Below, in pieces: positions 18,071-26,926 of a stretch of DNA of 64,000 nucleotides. The stretch is from contig CAYLMK010000005.1 in the NCBI GenBank assembly GCA_964384945.1, positions 248,001 through 312,000 on the forward strand, given 5' to 3'. The stretch is from S015-6 sp964384945 (GTDB lineage: Bacteria; Desulfobacterota; DSWW01). The position numbers and the translations under genes are program-made. The notes beneath the pieces were generated by a model, which had not been told where the DNA came from, searched no databases, and saw only the letters and a list, made by a program, of their open reading frames with translations. Within the stretch, counting starts at the first letter, position 1; each line of letters starts with the position of its first letter.

Positions 18071-18130
18071 TGTTGGAGAACAGGTCCTTTCGGGGCCACC
18101 TGTGATAACCGATCGGGAGGGATTCTCGGC

Positions 18131-18487
18131 ATGAGAAACTGCGGAGTCTGCCTTGGAACCCTGGCCTTCCTGTCCCTCGCCCTGGCCCAGCCCGCCTTCG
18201 GGCTCCGCTGCTCCGGGAAGATCATCGACAACGGCCTGACAAAGGATGAGGTCCGCAAGTTCTGCGGCGAGCCTCTCTGCACCCGCAGGCCGGGCACTGT
18301 TTTCGTCAAGAAATCGGGGATCTACTGGCCCATGGCCGCGGACGAGGAGTGGGTCTACAACTTCGGGTCGGGGCAGTTCATCCAGTTCATCCGGTTCTAC
18401 CAGGGCAAGGTCGTGTTCATCGAGTCGGGCGGGTTCGGATGGACGGGCGGGCCCGAGCGGGAGTGCAAGGACATCCCGTACGAGTGA
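18131..18487 (+). CDS. DUF2845 family secreted protein
   Basis: A 118-residue protein with a cleavable signal peptide (LGTLAFLSLALAQPAFG, cut near residue 24). The mature domain begins LRCSGKIIDNGLTKDEVRKF and contains CGEPLC, EEWVYNFGSGQFIQFIRF and GKVVFIESGGFG, the order of the DUF2845 family. These resemble SmpA/BamE-like small periplasmic domains. Function is not known. The gene appears monocistronic. Confidence 0.78.
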   Translation: MRNCGVCLGTLAFLSLALAQPAFGLRCSGKIIDNGLTKDEVRKFCGEPLCTRRPGTVFVKKSGIYWPMAADEEWVYNFGSGQFIQFIRFYQGKVVFIESGGFGWTGGPERECKDIPYE

Positions 18488-18681
18488 GGCCCCGGCCCGC
18501 CTTTTCAGAATCCCGGAATCGGTCCTGCATTAAGGACGGACTTCTAGCCTCACCAATGCCTCCCGGGCGCGGGCGAGCCGGTGGGTCCCGGGGGGTGACC
18601 TTCCTTTCCGGGCACATCGATTCTTGTCGGGTCTACTTGAACAGCGTTGTCTCGCGATCTTTCGAGAGCCGAGTCGACGCC

Positions 18682-18846
18682 CTACAGCAATCTCACCTGT
18701 CTCAGGGCCTTGACCTTCCTGTGAAGCCTCCTGTCTGAAGTGACGAGATCACACGCAAGCCGCCTCGCCAGTTCGACATATGCGGCATCGTACAAAGTGA
18801 TTCCATGGCGTCGGGACAATCCGAATCGGTTGATCAGATCTTTCCT
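18682..18846 (-). pseudogene. 3' fragment of a PIN-domain (VapC-type) toxin
   Basis: Reading leftwards, HGITLYDAAYVELARRLACD and LVTSDRRLHRKV are the last two acidic-motif regions of a PIN ribonuclease (D-A-A-Y and T-x-D), ending at 18682. The N-terminal half with the first catalytic Asp is absent: upstream the frame runs directly into the 3' end of the Fe-S protein gene. No antitoxin gene remains. It is a decayed toxin-antitoxin scrap. Confidence 0.62.
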
Positions 18847-19889
18847 CTTTCCGAGGCGATTTGCAGGTATGTCTCCACCGGGCTTGCAGGGGGCAGGTAG
18901 GCGTCCTCCTTTGCCTTCAGCCTGATCGCCCCGGTGGGGCATGTGCTCACACAGAGGCCGCACCCGATACATCGATTGTTGTCAATGACGGCCGTGCCAT
19001 CCACGCGGACCGCATCCATCTGGCAGCGGGCTGCGCAGGCTTCGCAGGCCGTGCATTCCTCCGTGTCGACGTGGGCAATGTAGTTGGACTTGATCAGTGC
19101 CGCCGGGTGAGGCTGCTTCTTCAGGCTGCGAAGCACGCCGCAGCAGCAACCGCAACAACTGCAGACCGCTCCGACGGCCCGTGAGTTCGCCGCATTGGGC
19201 ACCAGGCCGGCCTCCTCATTGGCCCGCAACACCTCGAAGGCCTGCTCTTTGCTGATCTGCCGGGCGATTCCGTTCTCAATGTAGTACCTTGCAGCCGACT
19301 CGAACAGCAGGCATGCCTCCCGGGGGCGGTGGCAGGCATTCCCGAGCATTGCCTGCTCTTTTCTGCAAATGCAATCGGCGAGTGCGATGACGCTCTGGCG
19401 CGCCACGATCTTGCGAATGTTGTCATAGGGCTGAACGTTCAGAGAGCCGTCGAGGCTTGCCTCGACCGGAATGGTGCGCAGTTGAGGCGTCTCCCCTCTC
19501 ATGAGCTCCCGGGAGAAGCCCTGGTCCAGGTATTCCTCGATCTCCCGGGCAAGTTCTCTGTCGACGTTGTTGAGATTGTATTCGTAGATGCCGACCACGA
19601 ACATGGCCGCACCGTACCGTACCCCGTCACCCTTCGCAATCCGGAATATCAGACCCTTCCTGGACATGTCATACAGCATCGCGGCGACACCTTCGGGGTT
19701 TCTTCCCAACCGTTGGGCGATCTTCTCGGGACGTTCCGGCTTCATGGACATGTTGCACGCCATTTCCGCTTCTTCTTCGGTGAAGAGCCTCCTCAAAATT
19801 CTCAACTCGACACCGCTCTCGGTGGGCGGGTAGCCCACGGGAAAACTGTCCAGATGGGACCTCAGCCGTTCATAGACGTCTGTCTTCAT
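18834..19889 (-). CDS. Cysteine-rich iron-sulfur protein with two C-terminal [4Fe-4S] ferredoxin motifs
   Basis: A 351-residue soluble protein; the ATG at 19889 gives the family N-terminus (MKTDVYERLRSHLDSFPVGY). An N-terminal winged-helix-like region (EEEAEMACNMSMKPERPEKI) is followed by three Cys groups: CICRK...C...C, then CSCCGCCC, then two ferredoxin motifs (CTACEACAARC and CIGCGLCVSTCP). The same Cys layout occurs in the two paralogues at 51455 and 52496. It probably relays or senses low-potential electrons. The gene's end abuts a toxin fragment; the HPS/PHI unit lies upstream, 142 bases away. Confidence 0.72.
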   Translation of the reverse strand: MKTDVYERLRSHLDSFPVGYPPTESGVELRILRRLFTEEEAEMACNMSMKPERPEKIAQRLGRNPEGVAAMLYDMSRKGLIFRIAKGDGVRYGAAMFVVGIYEYNLNNVDRELAREIEEYLDQGFSRELMRGETPQLRTIPVEASLDGSLNVQPYDNIRKIVARQSVIALADCICRKEQAMLGNACHRPREACLLFESAARYYIENGIARQISKEQAFEVLRANEEAGLVPNAANSRAVGAVCSCCGCCCGVLRSLKKQPHPAALIKSNYIAHVDTEECTACEACAARCQMDAVRVDGTAVIDNNRCIGCGLCVSTCPTGAIRLKAKEDAYLPPASPVETYLQIASERGKI

Positions 19890-20031
19890 CGTGAGTCTCC
19901 GGTGTCTGCGAAGAATGGGTAGATGTGAATTGGTATGAGATGGGTCGCCCAAATTGACCGGGGCGATTCTGTGATTACGCAGCGGCAGAAGCTGAGCGCG
20001 ACGCCGCAGGTGGGGGTTCCCGGGAGGCCTG

Positions 20032-21342
20032 CTATCCGATGATCTCTCCGATCCGACCCTGCTTCTCCCACCGCAGCAGCTCGGTGACCTTGGCCAGGGT
20101 GCTTCCCTCCTTGATCTCCTCCCGGATCCGGTTCTCCCGTTCCAGGACGTCCATGGCGCGATTCGCATACTCCACCGCGATCGCCCTGGGCAGCACCACG
20201 ACCCCGTCGCCGTCTCCCAGCAGCCAGTCTCCGGGCTCCACCTTCATGTTCGCGACCGTCACGGGCACGCCGATCTCGCCGAAGCCCTTCGGCTCCCCCG
20301 CGTTGGGCATGACGAGCCGGCTGAAGGCCGGGAACTTGAGCGCGACGATGTCGTCGCTGTCCCGGATCGCGCCGTCGATCACCACGCCCGCGACCCCCCT
20401 CTGGATGGCGGAATGCGTGGCCAGCTCGCCCCAGATCGCCGGCCCGACCCCGCCCGCGTCGATCACGATCACGTCGCCCGGCTCGGCCGCGTCGATGGCC
20501 TGCACGGGCTTGGACCAGTCCCCGGGATAGGTCCTCACCGTGACCGCCCGGCCGACCATGCGCAGCCCCCGCGCCAGGGGCCGTATACCCTGAAGCACGC
20601 CGCCTCGGTGAAGCGCATCCGAGAGATTGGCCGCCGAGACGAGCGCCAGGACCTCCCGGATCCGGTCCTCCCCCTTCCGCTTGAAGAGCGTGGTGGCGAT
20701 CCTCTCCCCCGTATCGATGCCCCTTCGGATGTCACGGGCCGCCTTTCCGGGATCCAGGGCCTTGGTAATGGCGCCTCCGACGATCACGATCGAGGCCCCG
20801 GCCTCCACCGCCATGGCCGCGGTCTCCGAGTGGATGCCGCCCGCAACCCCCACCGGAATCGAGACGGTCGCAGCCACCTTCCGGAGCGTGTCGAACGGGT
20901 CCTTCCCTTCCATCTGCTCGTCGATGGCGCAGTGGATCGTCACGAAGTCGGCGCCCATCTCCTCGACCTGCCTCGCCCTGCCCACCGGGTCCTTGACCGC
21001 GATCATGTCCACCACGATCTTCGCGCCGTAGTTCCTGCCCGCCTCGATGCACTCGCGGATCGTGGCGTCGCTCGCCGCACCCAGGACATCGACGATGTTC
21101 GCCCCCGCCTTGGCCGCGACCTCGACCTCGGTCCGCCCGGCGTCCATGATCTTCATGTCGGCCACGATGGTCGCAGCGGGAAAGAGCCTCCGGAGCTCCC
21201 GGATCGCCTGCAGCCCCTCGCTCTTGATGAGGGGCGTGCCGGCCTCGAGCCAGTCGACCCCGGCCGCCATCGCTTCCTTCGCGTTCTTCAGGGCCCGCTG
21301 CAGGTCCACGAAATCCAAGGCGAGCTGCAAGACCGGTTTCAT
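20032..21342 (-). CDS. hxlA: 3-hexulose-6-phosphate synthase fused to an RraA-like domain
   Basis: A 436-residue fusion. Residues 1 to about 210 form the hexulose-6-phosphate synthase barrel (MKPVLQLALDFVDLQRAL, VADMKIMDAG, VTIHCAIDEQ, GVAGGI, IVIVGGAIT), which condenses formaldehyde with ribulose 5-phosphate or runs in reverse to make ribulose 5-phosphate. Residues about 225-436 are RraA-like (GRAVTVRTYPGDW, VIVIDAGGVGPAIWGELA, GVVIDGAIRDSDDI), a fold shared by the RNase E regulator RraA and 4-hydroxy-4-methyl-2-oxoglutarate aldolase. Such fusions are known mainly from archaea and some anaerobes. The hexuloisomerase gene lies 10 bases upstream, completing the pair. Confidence 0.87.
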   Translation of the reverse strand: MKPVLQLALDFVDLQRALKNAKEAMAAGVDWLEAGTPLIKSEGLQAIRELRRLFPAATIVADMKIMDAGRTEVEVAAKAGANIVDVLGAASDATIRECIEAGRNYGAKIVVDMIAVKDPVGRARQVEEMGADFVTIHCAIDEQMEGKDPFDTLRKVAATVSIPVGVAGGIHSETAAMAVEAGASIVIVGGAITKALDPGKAARDIRRGIDTGERIATTLFKRKGEDRIREVLALVSAANLSDALHRGGVLQGIRPLARGLRMVGRAVTVRTYPGDWSKPVQAIDAAEPGDVIVIDAGGVGPAIWGELATHSAIQRGVAGVVIDGAIRDSDDIVALKFPAFSRLVMPNAGEPKGFGEIGVPVTVANMKVEPGDWLLGDGDGVVVLPRAIAVEYANRAMDVLERENRIREEIKEGSTLAKVTELLRWEKQGRIGEIIG

Positions 21343-21352
21343 TCTCGCTCCT

Positions 21353-21949
21353 TCACTCGACCACCGCGTGTAGAGGGGAAACGCTTCCGATATCGACCGC
21401 GTCCTGGTACAGCGCCAGGACCACCGCTTCCAGGAGAAGGAAGGCGGCCTGTTCGAACAGGGAGCCCGACATCTGCAAAGACTGCGGTTCGGACTCCCGG
21501 CACAGCTTGGTGGTTCCGGGAAGCAGAATCGATCCGTCCACCAGGGACCCGATGCCGGAATCAAGATTCCCCAGGATCCCGAAGGTGTAAGTGCCCCGCT
21601 CCTTGGCGCTTCGCACGGCCTCGATGGTCGAGGGCGTCTCCCCGGAACCGCTCAGGACGATGAGCATGTCTTCCCGGCCCATGGCCGGTGTCACGGTTTC
21701 GCCGCAGAAATGGGCCTGGGAGCCGAGGTGCATCAGGCGCATGCAGAAGCAGCGAAGGATGAAGCCCGACCTTCCCTGGGCCGAGCAGAAGACCTTTCGC
21801 GCCGTGAGCGTCTTGCGCACGAAGGCATCGACCGCATCCTTGTCGACCTCCTGCAGCAGACGCCGGTTTTCCTCCAGGATCGCCTCCAGCTTTTCCGTGA
21901 GCTTGAGATCCGCAGGCCCCGGACGAGCCGAGAAATCGATCAGCAGCAT
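21353..21949 (-). CDS. hxlB: 6-phospho-3-hexuloisomerase (SIS domain)
   Basis: A 198-residue SIS-domain protein. AQGRSGFILRCFCMRLMHLG and CGETVTPAMGREDMLIVLSG are the sugar-phosphate-binding blocks; SGSGET is typical of PHI, which interconverts 3-hexulose 6-phosphate and fructose 6-phosphate. The family length (about 180-200) matches. It is the first gene of a two-gene unit with the HPS-RraA fusion, so together they link formaldehyde or ribulose 5-phosphate to fructose 6-phosphate. Confidence 0.87.
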   Translation of the reverse strand: MLLIDFSARPGPADLKLTEKLEAILEENRRLLQEVDKDAVDAFVRKTLTARKVFCSAQGRSGFILRCFCMRLMHLGSQAHFCGETVTPAMGREDMLIVLSGSGETPSTIEAVRSAKERGTYTFGILGNLDSGIGSLVDGSILLPGTTKLCRESEPQSLQMSGSLFEQAAFLLLEAVVLALYQDAVDIGSVSPLHAVVE

Positions 21950-22133
21950 TTGAGTCCCCCCTCAGCCGTGGAGGTTACGCGTCGCGGAAGCCGGGATCGC
22001 CCGAGGCGATGCCGGACCGGGAATCTGGGGCGAAGAGGCGGGGGCCGAAACAAGCCTTGCCCTCCCGGTCCGCCGTCGATGGATCCAAGGGGTCTCCTGT
22101 TCCGGGCTTAACCTCTTGTTTCTACTACCTTTA

Positions 22134-22162
22134 CATTAGATTAGGAAACCGAATCTTGTCAA
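22134..22162 (-). promoter_or_regulatory. Candidate sigma-70 promoter for hxlB-hxlA
   Basis: On the minus strand TTGACA (22157-22162) is followed after 17-18 bases by CTAATG/TAATGT, inside the only AT-rich patch of the 22.0-22.17 kb gap. The start would lie about 180 bases before the hxlB ATG, leaving a long leader with no obvious riboswitch fold. Confidence 0.45.
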
Positions 22163-22173
22163 CCGGACGCGTC

Positions 22174-22581
22174 TCAGGACTCTCCTGCCTTGAACAGCGA
22201 ATACGTGCCGGTCGCCTTGGCCACGACCCGCTCGTCGTTCCTGATCTCCGATTCCAGGATCGCGACCCTCTTTCCTCGATGGACCACCCTCGTGTCGCAG
22301 GTGATACGCCCGGAGGCGACCGGGGCAAAGTAGACGATCTTGATCTCCACGGTCGCGCAAAGCTCATCCTCATTCAGGCAGGAATAAGCGGCCCCGCCCA
22401 TCCCGGTGTCCGCCATGGCGTAAAGGACGCCCCCATGCACGACCCCGTGCGGGTTCAGGTGCCTCTCTTCGACCTCCAGGACGCCCCGGGTGAACCCTTC
22501 ACCGGCCTCCACAAAATCCAGTCCGATGAGTTCCCCGAAGGGGTTGAATCCCTTGGACTTCAGGGGAAACGCCTTGCCCAT
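22174..22581 (-). CDS. PaaI-type hotdog-fold acyl-CoA thioesterase
   Basis: A 135-residue hotdog protein. NPHGVVHGGVLYAMADTGMG is the conserved PaaI/YdiI motif, with HGG and the catalytic Asp on the central helix; IKIVYFAPVASGRITCDTRV and ATGTYSLF complete the fold. It would hydrolyse acyl- or aryl-CoA thioesters to relieve CoA sequestration. The ATG at 22581 has GGAAGGGGG upstream; a GTG at 22605 is the alternative start. The gene lies 34 bases behind the DAHP synthase gene on the same strand. Confidence 0.82.
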   Translation of the reverse strand: MGKAFPLKSKGFNPFGELIGLDFVEAGEGFTRGVLEVEERHLNPHGVVHGGVLYAMADTGMGGAAYSCLNEDELCATVEIKIVYFAPVASGRITCDTRVVHRGKRVAILESEIRNDERVVAKATGTYSLFKAGES

Positions 22582-22615
22582 GAACCGAATCCCCCTTCCA
22601 TGCACGAAGGGCCCG

Positions 22616-23632
22616 TCAGGCCCTCCGGTCTCGCTGGGTCCGGTGAATCGCCCCCGCCGCCTCGGCGAGCTTTTCGAAGTCCTCGGGAAGCAGGGATTGC
22701 GGGCCGTCGGAAAGTGCCTTGTCCGGTTCGTGATGCACCTCCACGATCAGGCCGTCCGCACCGGCCGCGGCCGCCGCAAGGGCGAGGGGGCGGACCATGG
22801 AACGAATGCCTGCGGCATGGGAGGGATCGGCAATGATCGGCAGGTGGGAGAGGCTCTTCACCGCCGGGATGACCGCCAGGTCCAGGGTGTTGCGTGTGTG
22901 GTCCAGGTAGGTCCGCACGCCCCTCTCGCAAAGCACCACATCGTAGTTGCCCTCCGAGAGGATGTATTCGGCGGCCATGAAGAACTCCTGGAGGGTCGCG
23001 CTCATGCCGCGCTTGAGGAGCACCGGTTTGCCGCACCGCCCGACAGCCTGCAGGAGGCGGAAGTTCTGCATATTCCGTGCGCCCACCTGCACCATGTCCG
23101 CAATCGAATGGACCGCATCGAGGGAACTCAGGTCGATGACCTCGGTGACGATCCCCAGGCCCGTCTCGGCCTTTACCTCCCTGAGGATTTCCAGGCCCGC
23201 CTCCTCCAGCCCCTGGAAGGCATAGGGAGAGGTCCGGGGCTTGTAGAGCCCGCCGCGGTAGAGGGTCGCCCCCGCCTTGCGCACATGTCTGGCGATCGTC
23301 AGGGCCTGTTCGGCCGATTCGATCCCGCAGGGGCCCGCGATCAGGGTGAGCCCGCCGTCGCCGATCCGGGTCCCGTGAACCGTGACCACCGTGTCTTCCG
23401 GCTTCGTCTCCCGGCTCACGAGCTTGTACGGGCGGCTCACCGGGATGCACTCGCGGACCCCCTCCAGCTCCTGGAAGGGAAGCGGATCGATCGCCCCTTG
23501 GTTGCCGGTCAGGCCGACGGCCGTCCGCTGAGCCCCCGGAATCGGGACCGGCGTGAGGCCTTGGGCCCGGGCGACCTCCAGAACCCGCCGGATCTCTTCT
23601 TCCGTTGCCGACCGCCGCATTACGATGAGCAT
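22616..23632 (-). CDS. aroF: 3-deoxy-7-phosphoheptulonate synthase (DAHP synthase, type I beta)
   Basis: A 338-residue enzyme catalysing the first shikimate-pathway step, joining phosphoenolpyruvate and erythrose 4-phosphate. Residues 1 to about 65 form the ferredoxin-like regulatory domain of the thermophile/Gram-positive-type I beta enzymes (MLIVMRRSATEEEIRRVLEV). The barrel carries TLIAGPCGIES, YKPRTSPYAFQG, VLLKRGMSATLQEF and ADPSHAAG, all in family order. The N-terminal domain normally mediates feedback inhibition by tyrosine or phenylalanine. Only a thioesterase gene is beside it. Confidence 0.92.
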   Translation of the reverse strand: MLIVMRRSATEEEIRRVLEVARAQGLTPVPIPGAQRTAVGLTGNQGAIDPLPFQELEGVRECIPVSRPYKLVSRETKPEDTVVTVHGTRIGDGGLTLIAGPCGIESAEQALTIARHVRKAGATLYRGGLYKPRTSPYAFQGLEEAGLEILREVKAETGLGIVTEVIDLSSLDAVHSIADMVQVGARNMQNFRLLQAVGRCGKPVLLKRGMSATLQEFFMAAEYILSEGNYDVVLCERGVRTYLDHTRNTLDLAVIPAVKSLSHLPIIADPSHAAGIRSMVRPLALAAAAAGADGLIVEVHHEPDKALSDGPQSLLPEDFEKLAEAAGAIHRTQRDRRA

Positions 23633-23798
23633 GCCGCCCCCCTCTCCCTCGGTGCAAGCATAGGATGAAGGGACGGTTGCGAATAGTCAATGCTCGCAAG
23701 AGGCTCCCTCACGGCCCTGAAAAGGGCTGCGCGGCTTTCCCTTGGAATGCGAACTTGTGTTATAAACATCGCGGCAACCCGATTGCATGGAGGGAGAC

Positions 23799-24632
23799 AT
23801 GTACGACGACCTGAAGGGGAAGGTGGCGCTCGTCACAGGGGCCGGGAGGCCGAACGGGCTGGGCCAGGGGATGGCCAGGCGCTTTGCGGCCGAGGGCTGT
23901 CATGTGGTCATCTCGGACGTGGCCCGGCCGCACGCGGACCCCGCATACGGGAGAGGAAGCTGGGAAGATTTGTTGAACCGGCAGAAGGAAATCGAGGCGC
24001 TGGGGGCGAGGTGCCTTCCCGTGCGATGCGATGTCACGGTGGAGAGCGAGGTTGCGGCCATGGTGGACGCGGCCGTGGCGGCCTTCGGCCGCATCGACAT
24101 TTTGGTGAACAACGTGGGCGGCGGCCCTCCCGGAAGCGGCGGCCCGCTCCTCGATGTGAACGCGGAGAACTGGGACGAGGGCATGGCGGTCAATGTCAAA
24201 GGCACCCACCTGTGCTCCCGGGCTGCGGCCCGGCGGATGATCGAAAAGGGAGAGGGCGGAAAGATCGTGAACATCGCCTCCCAGGCCGGAAAGCGGCCCT
24301 TCCCGGGGCTTGGCGTCTACTGCGCGGGCAAGGCGGCCGTGTGCCACTACACCCGGGTGCTCGCCATGGAGCTCGGGCCGCACAAGATCAACGTGAACGC
24401 CGTGCTGCCGGGCACGATCGAGACCGACATGCTCAAAGAATCCTTCGGCAAGATGGCCGAGAGGATGGGGATCACCTATGAGGTGCTCATGCAGAACATC
24501 CCCCCCATCCCGCTGGGCCGGCTTCAGACCCAGGCGGACGTGGCGGCCGCGGTGGTCTGGCTTTGCTCCCGGCAGGCCGAGTACGTGACCGGCGAATGCA
24601 TGCTTGTCACGGGCGGGCAGACGATCGTCTAG
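23799..24632 (+). CDS. Short-chain dehydrogenase/reductase
   Basis: A 277-residue SDR. The ATG at 23799 follows GGAGGGAG; the ATG at 23787 overlaps that site and is less likely. The cofactor loop VTGAGRPNGLGQGMARRF is the TGxxxGxG motif with a small insertion. NNVGGG, the Ser-Tyr-Lys triad (NIASQ, then VYCAGKA) and VNAVLPGTIETDML follow. It oxidises or reduces a hydroxyl/keto group with NAD(P)(H). The next gene (PEP-hydrolase-like) starts 19 bases later, so the two form an operon. Confidence 0.87.
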   Translation: MYDDLKGKVALVTGAGRPNGLGQGMARRFAAEGCHVVISDVARPHADPAYGRGSWEDLLNRQKEIEALGARCLPVRCDVTVESEVAAMVDAAVAAFGRIDILVNNVGGGPPGSGGPLLDVNAENWDEGMAVNVKGTHLCSRAAARRMIEKGEGGKIVNIASQAGKRPFPGLGVYCAGKAAVCHYTRVLAMELGPHKINVNAVLPGTIETDMLKESFGKMAERMGITYEVLMQNIPPIPLGRLQTQADVAAAVVWLCSRQAEYVTGECMLVTGGQTIV

Positions 24633-24651
24633 CAGGCGGGGAGGAGAAGCC

Positions 24652-25539
24652 ATGGGCGTGAAGATCGGCAGGGCGGAAATCCTCGATAGACTCAGGCAGC
24701 AGACAAGCCAGGGCCGCCCCATCCTGGGCGCCGGCTGCAGCGCGGGCATCATCGCGAAATGCGCCGAGACCGGTCGTGCGGACCTCATCATCGTCTACAG
24801 CACGGGCAAGACGAGAATGATGGGGCTGCCCGCGACCATGATCACCGGCGCCTCGAACGCAATCACCCTGGAGATGGTCGACGAGCTGACGAACGTGGTC
24901 AAGAACACCCCGATCATCGCCGGGATCGAGGCAAACGACATCTTCTGCCTCGATCTGGAGGCCTCGCTCAGACGCTTTCTCGACAAGGGCTTCAGCGGGG
25001 CGATCAACTTCCCCACGGTCGGGCTCTACGAGAACCTGATCGAGGGCGGCATGGCCCTGCGCAAGTTCACGGAGGCGCTCGCGCCCGGCTACGGGGCCGC
25101 GCATTGGGGCTGGCCCCGCGAGGTCGAGATGATCCGGATCCTTCGCGAATGGGACGTTTTCACGATGTGTTACGTCTTCACGCCCGCGGATGCCGTGGCC
25201 ATGGTCGAGGCGGGCGCGGACGCGGTCTGCGTGCACGTGGGCCCGAGCATGGGCGGGCTCACCGGCTTCGAGCCCATCGAGGACGTGGAGAGCCTTCTCG
25301 CCAGGGCGCAGGCGGTCATGGAGTCGGCCAGGGAGGCCAGGCCCGACGTCATCTGTCTCGTTCACGGCGGGCCCTTCTACGACCCGGAGGGCGCCCGGGT
25401 CGTGTACGAGAAGACGGACGCGGTCGGGTTTGTCGCCGCATCGGCCATCGAGAGGATCCCGGTCGAGAAGGCCGTGGTCGCGGTCTGCAACGACTTCAAG
25501 CAGCTCCCCATGCCCAGGCTGGCCGATCGAAACCGGTAG
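24652..25539 (+). CDS. Phosphoenolpyruvate hydrolase-like TIM-barrel protein (PF09370 type)
   Basis: A 295-residue protein with ATG after GAGGAGAAGCC. GRPILGAGCSAGIIAKCAET, ADLIIVYSTGKTRMMGLPAT, FSGAINFPTVGLYENLIEGG and GADAVCVHVGPSMGGL are characteristic of the PEP-hydrolase-like family, TIM barrels related to PEP mutase/isocitrate lyase that often pair with UPF0261 (Tm-1-like) proteins. No such partner is seen here; the partner is an SDR. The reaction is not established; carbon-phosphorus or carbon-carbon lyase chemistry is a possibility. Confidence 0.78.
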   Translation: MGVKIGRAEILDRLRQQTSQGRPILGAGCSAGIIAKCAETGRADLIIVYSTGKTRMMGLPATMITGASNAITLEMVDELTNVVKNTPIIAGIEANDIFCLDLEASLRRFLDKGFSGAINFPTVGLYENLIEGGMALRKFTEALAPGYGAAHWGWPREVEMIRILREWDVFTMCYVFTPADAVAMVEAGADAVCVHVGPSMGGLTGFEPIEDVESLLARAQAVMESAREARPDVICLVHGGPFYDPEGARVVYEKTDAVGFVAASAIERIPVEKAVVAVCNDFKQLPMPRLADRNR

Positions 25540-25552
25540 GGAGGCCTCGTCC

Positions 25553-25803
25553 CTGACCAAGTCCCCTCTGTTCTCTCCCATCCGGATCGGCGCGGACCAC
25601 GACGACAAGATCCCGACCGCGCGGTCCGCGAACAGGTCGGGGCGGCATACCCGATCATCCTGACGATCAACGGGTCGGACGAGCTTTCCCTGCGCAGGGG
25701 GCTGGATACGGACGACCTGGTTGAGGTTGCCCATCGCATGGAAGCCGAAGGCATCGACCAAGTCGAGATCACTGCAGGCCACTGCGAATCCGGGTTCACC
25801 TTC
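25553..25803 (+). pseudogene. Decayed Old Yellow Enzyme (NADH:flavin oxidoreductase) gene
   Basis: Two pieces of one family are visible. KSPLFSPIRIG is the usual OYE N-terminus. About 70 bases later, in another frame, VGAAYPIILTINGSDELSLR followed by RGLDTDDLVEVAHRMEAEGI and DQVEITAGH matches the strand-helix region that in intact enzymes lies some 200 residues further in. The catalytic and FMN-binding parts between are gone and the sequence runs into the convergent lipoprotein gene. A large deletion plus frame loss is inferred. Confidence 0.68.
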
Positions 25804-25817
25804 GAGCGAACCGCTCT

Positions 25818-26786
25818 TTACGGGGCCAGCGGGTCTCCGTCAATCGCGATGTAGAGCGTGCACGCCGGGTTCGACGGCGTGGAAATCGTACAATTCCCCT
25901 GCCCGCTCCCTGTGGAAACCGTGATCTGCGAGACCGCGATCTTGCCGTCCAGGTCGTCCGGCAGGACCTGCCCGTCGATCGCCCCGGTGGCGGTCCCTTC
26001 CACGAGGCAGTTGACGCCGGGCACTTCGATGGGAAGTTTGATCTGCCCGAAGTCGATGGCATGCGTGACCGGGTCAAAGGCGAGATCGTTGTTCGGAACG
26101 TCCAGTCGGGCATCCACATACATCATCCCGATCGGATCGGGCAAGGGAAGAGCAATCGAGGTCGGATAATCGACCGCGTCAAAGGTCGTGACCTCAAAGT
26201 CGAGCGTGGCGATGAGCTGGTTCACCGGGCCCAGCAGCGCCTTGGGCAGGATGCAGCCGTCCGGGGACTGGCTGATCCCGGTGATCCTGACCTCGTATGT
26301 CCCCCCTGTGTACGTGGCGATCGGCTTCTCCACGCGCACCGTTTGGCAGACCTTGTACGGGACCGGTCCCATCGCATTCGCGATGTTGACGCAGATCGAA
26401 TAAGCACTCCAGGATTGGCCGGAAGACTCCCCGCCGATCGTGATCTGCCCGGCGATCGCGTCATTCGTCTCGTTCCACCAGCCCGAGGCGTCGATCGCCC
26501 ACTCGTTGACCACCGTGAAGTCATCCATCTGCCGCAGCGTCACCGCAAGCGTCCCGGGCAACACGGGAAAGGTCAGCCCTGCGCAGGGGTTGACGGCCGG
26601 CGGAAAGGCCACCTCCACGTCCACCACCACGGGGAGATCCAGAGGATCGACCTCCGCCACGATCGGAACGCCGGCCATGGGCGAAAGGAACCTCACGATC
26701 GGAATGGTCGGCTCTGTGCACCGGACGGTAAAGAGCCCGACCAGAAAGACGCCCAGGGCCAGCACGAAATAACTCGACCGTTTCAT
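25818..26786 (-). CDS. Predicted lipoprotein of unknown function
   Basis: A 322-residue protein with a lipoprotein signal (MKRSSYFVLALGVFLVGLFTVRC, lipidated Cys near residue 23). The mature part is beta-rich with six or more Cys residues and no recognised domain (DLPVVVDVEVAFPPAVNPCA, YSICVNIANAMGPVPYKVCQ). Likely an extracytoplasmic binding or structural protein. An AT-rich palindrome upstream (26835-26852) may be its operator or promoter. Confidence 0.6.
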   Translation of the reverse strand: MKRSSYFVLALGVFLVGLFTVRCTEPTIPIVRFLSPMAGVPIVAEVDPLDLPVVVDVEVAFPPAVNPCAGLTFPVLPGTLAVTLRQMDDFTVVNEWAIDASGWWNETNDAIAGQITIGGESSGQSWSAYSICVNIANAMGPVPYKVCQTVRVEKPIATYTGGTYEVRITGISQSPDGCILPKALLGPVNQLIATLDFEVTTFDAVDYPTSIALPLPDPIGMMYVDARLDVPNNDLAFDPVTHAIDFGQIKLPIEVPGVNCLVEGTATGAIDGQVLPDDLDGKIAVSQITVSTGSGQGNCTISTPSNPACTLYIAIDGDPLAP

Positions 26787-26834
26787 GGGACCCCTCCTGT
26801 GCGAGGTGCAGAGACGTTTGGCAAGTAAACTAAT

Positions 26835-26852
26835 TTTTATTCATTAATAAAA
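26835..26852. promoter_or_regulatory. AT-rich palindrome upstream of the lipoprotein gene
   Basis: TTTTATT-CATT-AATAAAA, 7-bp perfect arms, 48 bases before the minus-strand lipoprotein start. It lies in the most AT-rich patch of the region and could be promoter/operator sequence for either flanking unit. Confidence 0.35.
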
Positions 26853-26926
26853 CATGTTGGGATGCCGCGTCAAGCAAAAAATAGCCGTTTGCCGGAACTT
26901 TATCCGGTGAAGACACCTTCCTCACC

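Noticed and set aside
19890..20031. Extension of the Fe-S protein gene upstream to 20168
   Set aside because: The added residues are Arg/Ser-rich shadow sequence overlapping the HPS-RraA gene end; the ATG at 19889 gives a family-like N-terminus.
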